Assembly (NCBI GenBank): GCA_030728245.1
Contig: JANQZX010000046.1
Location: 1 to 32,978, forward strand
Length of the DNA stretch: 32,978 nt
DNA from: Saprospiraceae bacterium
GTDB lineage: Bacteria; Bacteroidota; Bacteroidia; Chitinophagales; Saprospiraceae
Reading direction: 5' to 3'
In this document: positions 32,377-32,978 of the stretch, one piece after another
How the letters are laid out: the number at the start of each line of letters is the position of its first letter
How positions within the stretch are numbered: the first letter of the stretch is position 1
Program-made: the position numbers and the translations under genes
Notes under the pieces: generated by a model
Database searches by the model: none
Seen by the model: only the letters and a program-made list of their open reading frames with translations
Told to the model about the DNA's origin: nothing

Positions 32377-32868
32377 TTAATGGACATTCAGTTCTGCTTT
32401 GTAAAATGATTTCATTGTATTCTTTGAAATTATTTTTTCACATCTGTCAGCAGGTCCCAAACCTTGTCTTGCTTCACACCAGGGTAGTTCGCTATGAGTA
32501 GCATTTTCTAATTCTAACCCTGTCCATGCTGATAATTCGTTAAGAACATCAATAATTAATTGGGATTGGTCAGAACTTAACAAATTATTTAATTCCGCTT
32601 CGGGGTTATTTGTACCCGCGAAGCCTAAATCAACATAAAGAACTGAACTATCTTTTAAGCTATCATATACCTCCCTACAAACAGGTCCGTGCACCCATGC
32701 TTCAAATTCTTCAGGAATTAGATTGTCATCAAAATATGCCAAATGGTAACTTTCGCAGTAATAAAGTAGTTTTTGAAGTTTCAAATGAGACATAGGACCA
32801 TATTTCTGCAAAATATAATCAGCGAGCATTTGGGCATTTACCTTTCCCAGATTCTTTATTGATTCCAT
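32377..32868 (-). CDS. Panacea-domain (DUF4065, SocA-like) protein
   Basis: This 163-residue protein carries a Panacea/DUF4065 domain: ADYILQKYGPMSHLKLQKLL (about 16-35), YYCESYHLAYFDDNLIPEEF and EAWVHGPVCREVYDSLK, then the C-terminal ELSAWTGLELENATHSELPW. Panacea proteins are known as versatile antitoxins that neutralise unrelated toxins, and SocA is an adaptor for a ClpXP-degraded toxin. No obvious toxin lies on its downstream side: the next gene is an ADP-ribosylglycohydrolase. A toxin partner could lie upstream, beyond the window edge at 32978. Identification of the domain is firm; role here is inferred. Confidence 0.9.
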   Translation of the reverse strand: MESIKNLGKVNAQMLADYILQKYGPMSHLKLQKLLYYCESYHLAYFDDNLIPEEFEAWVHGPVCREVYDSLKDSSVLYVDLGFAGTNNPEAELNNLLSSDQSQLIIDVLNELSAWTGLELENATHSELPWCEARQGLGPADRCEKIISKNTMKSFYKAELNVH

Positions 32869-32978
32869 TTTGCGAATGTAGTGTAAATAATAAGAAGAAT
32901 CAATTCGGTCTGTCTATTTTTCTGAAAAACAGTAAGTTTTCATCACAGCTAAACATAAATGTGACTTTATCTGGCATA

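Overview
This window looks like chromosomal DNA of a free-living member of the Bacteroidota, probably near Saprospirales, Chitinophagales or Cytophagales. It is AT-rich. It encodes a PorP/SprF-type protein next to a large surface protein with a type B type IX secretion (T9SS) C-terminal domain, and a second protein with a type A T9SS sorting domain. It also has an AraC regulator with a membrane N-terminus, FISUMP and 5-fold beta-flower repeat proteins, and TAnnTTTG-like promoter elements. The species assignment is inference.

Layout. 1-3480: a decaying stretch with an AraC-type regulator and a FISUMP lipoprotein-like gene, each broken by an in-frame stop, then a yefM antitoxin whose yoeB toxin has lost its N-terminus, then non-coding repeats. 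3482-8032: a secreted M20 peptidase, two small envelope proteins and a pseudokinase-SUMF1 membrane protein with an unknown downstream-neighbour gene. 8155-12224: the T9SS pair. 12297-18252: an HDAC-family deacetylase, metK with a structured leader, a secreted alpha/beta hydrolase and a YncE/phosphoesterase fusion ending at a very strong hairpin terminator. 18459-24276: an AlbA_2 ATP-binding protein, a beta-flower/Fn3/esterase/T9SS fusion, a DUF4143 ATPase and a ruined MNT-HEPN toxin-antitoxin pair. 24579-28302: a sugar isomerase-like gene overlapping a large CxxCH cytochrome/dehydrogenase, probably one catabolic operon. 28303-32978: a second DUF4143 ATPase and a HEPN-containing pair bracketed by two identical palindromes, then a Panacea - ADP-ribosylglycohydrolase - beta-flower gene row.

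The main theme is accessory and conflict-type genes in decay. Five recognisable reading frames carry in-frame stops, using TGA, TAG and TAA, and three of the five affect toxin-antitoxin type genes. Because all three stop codons are involved and intact neighbours end normally, recoding is unlikely; pseudogenisation (or consensus errors) is the simplest reading. The most unusual architectures are the esterase fused exactly at the stop position of a beta-flower protein whose stand-alone paralogue lies 9.5 kb away, the palindrome-bracketed ATPase/HEPN island, and the structured metK leader, which does not look like a standard SAM-I element by eye.
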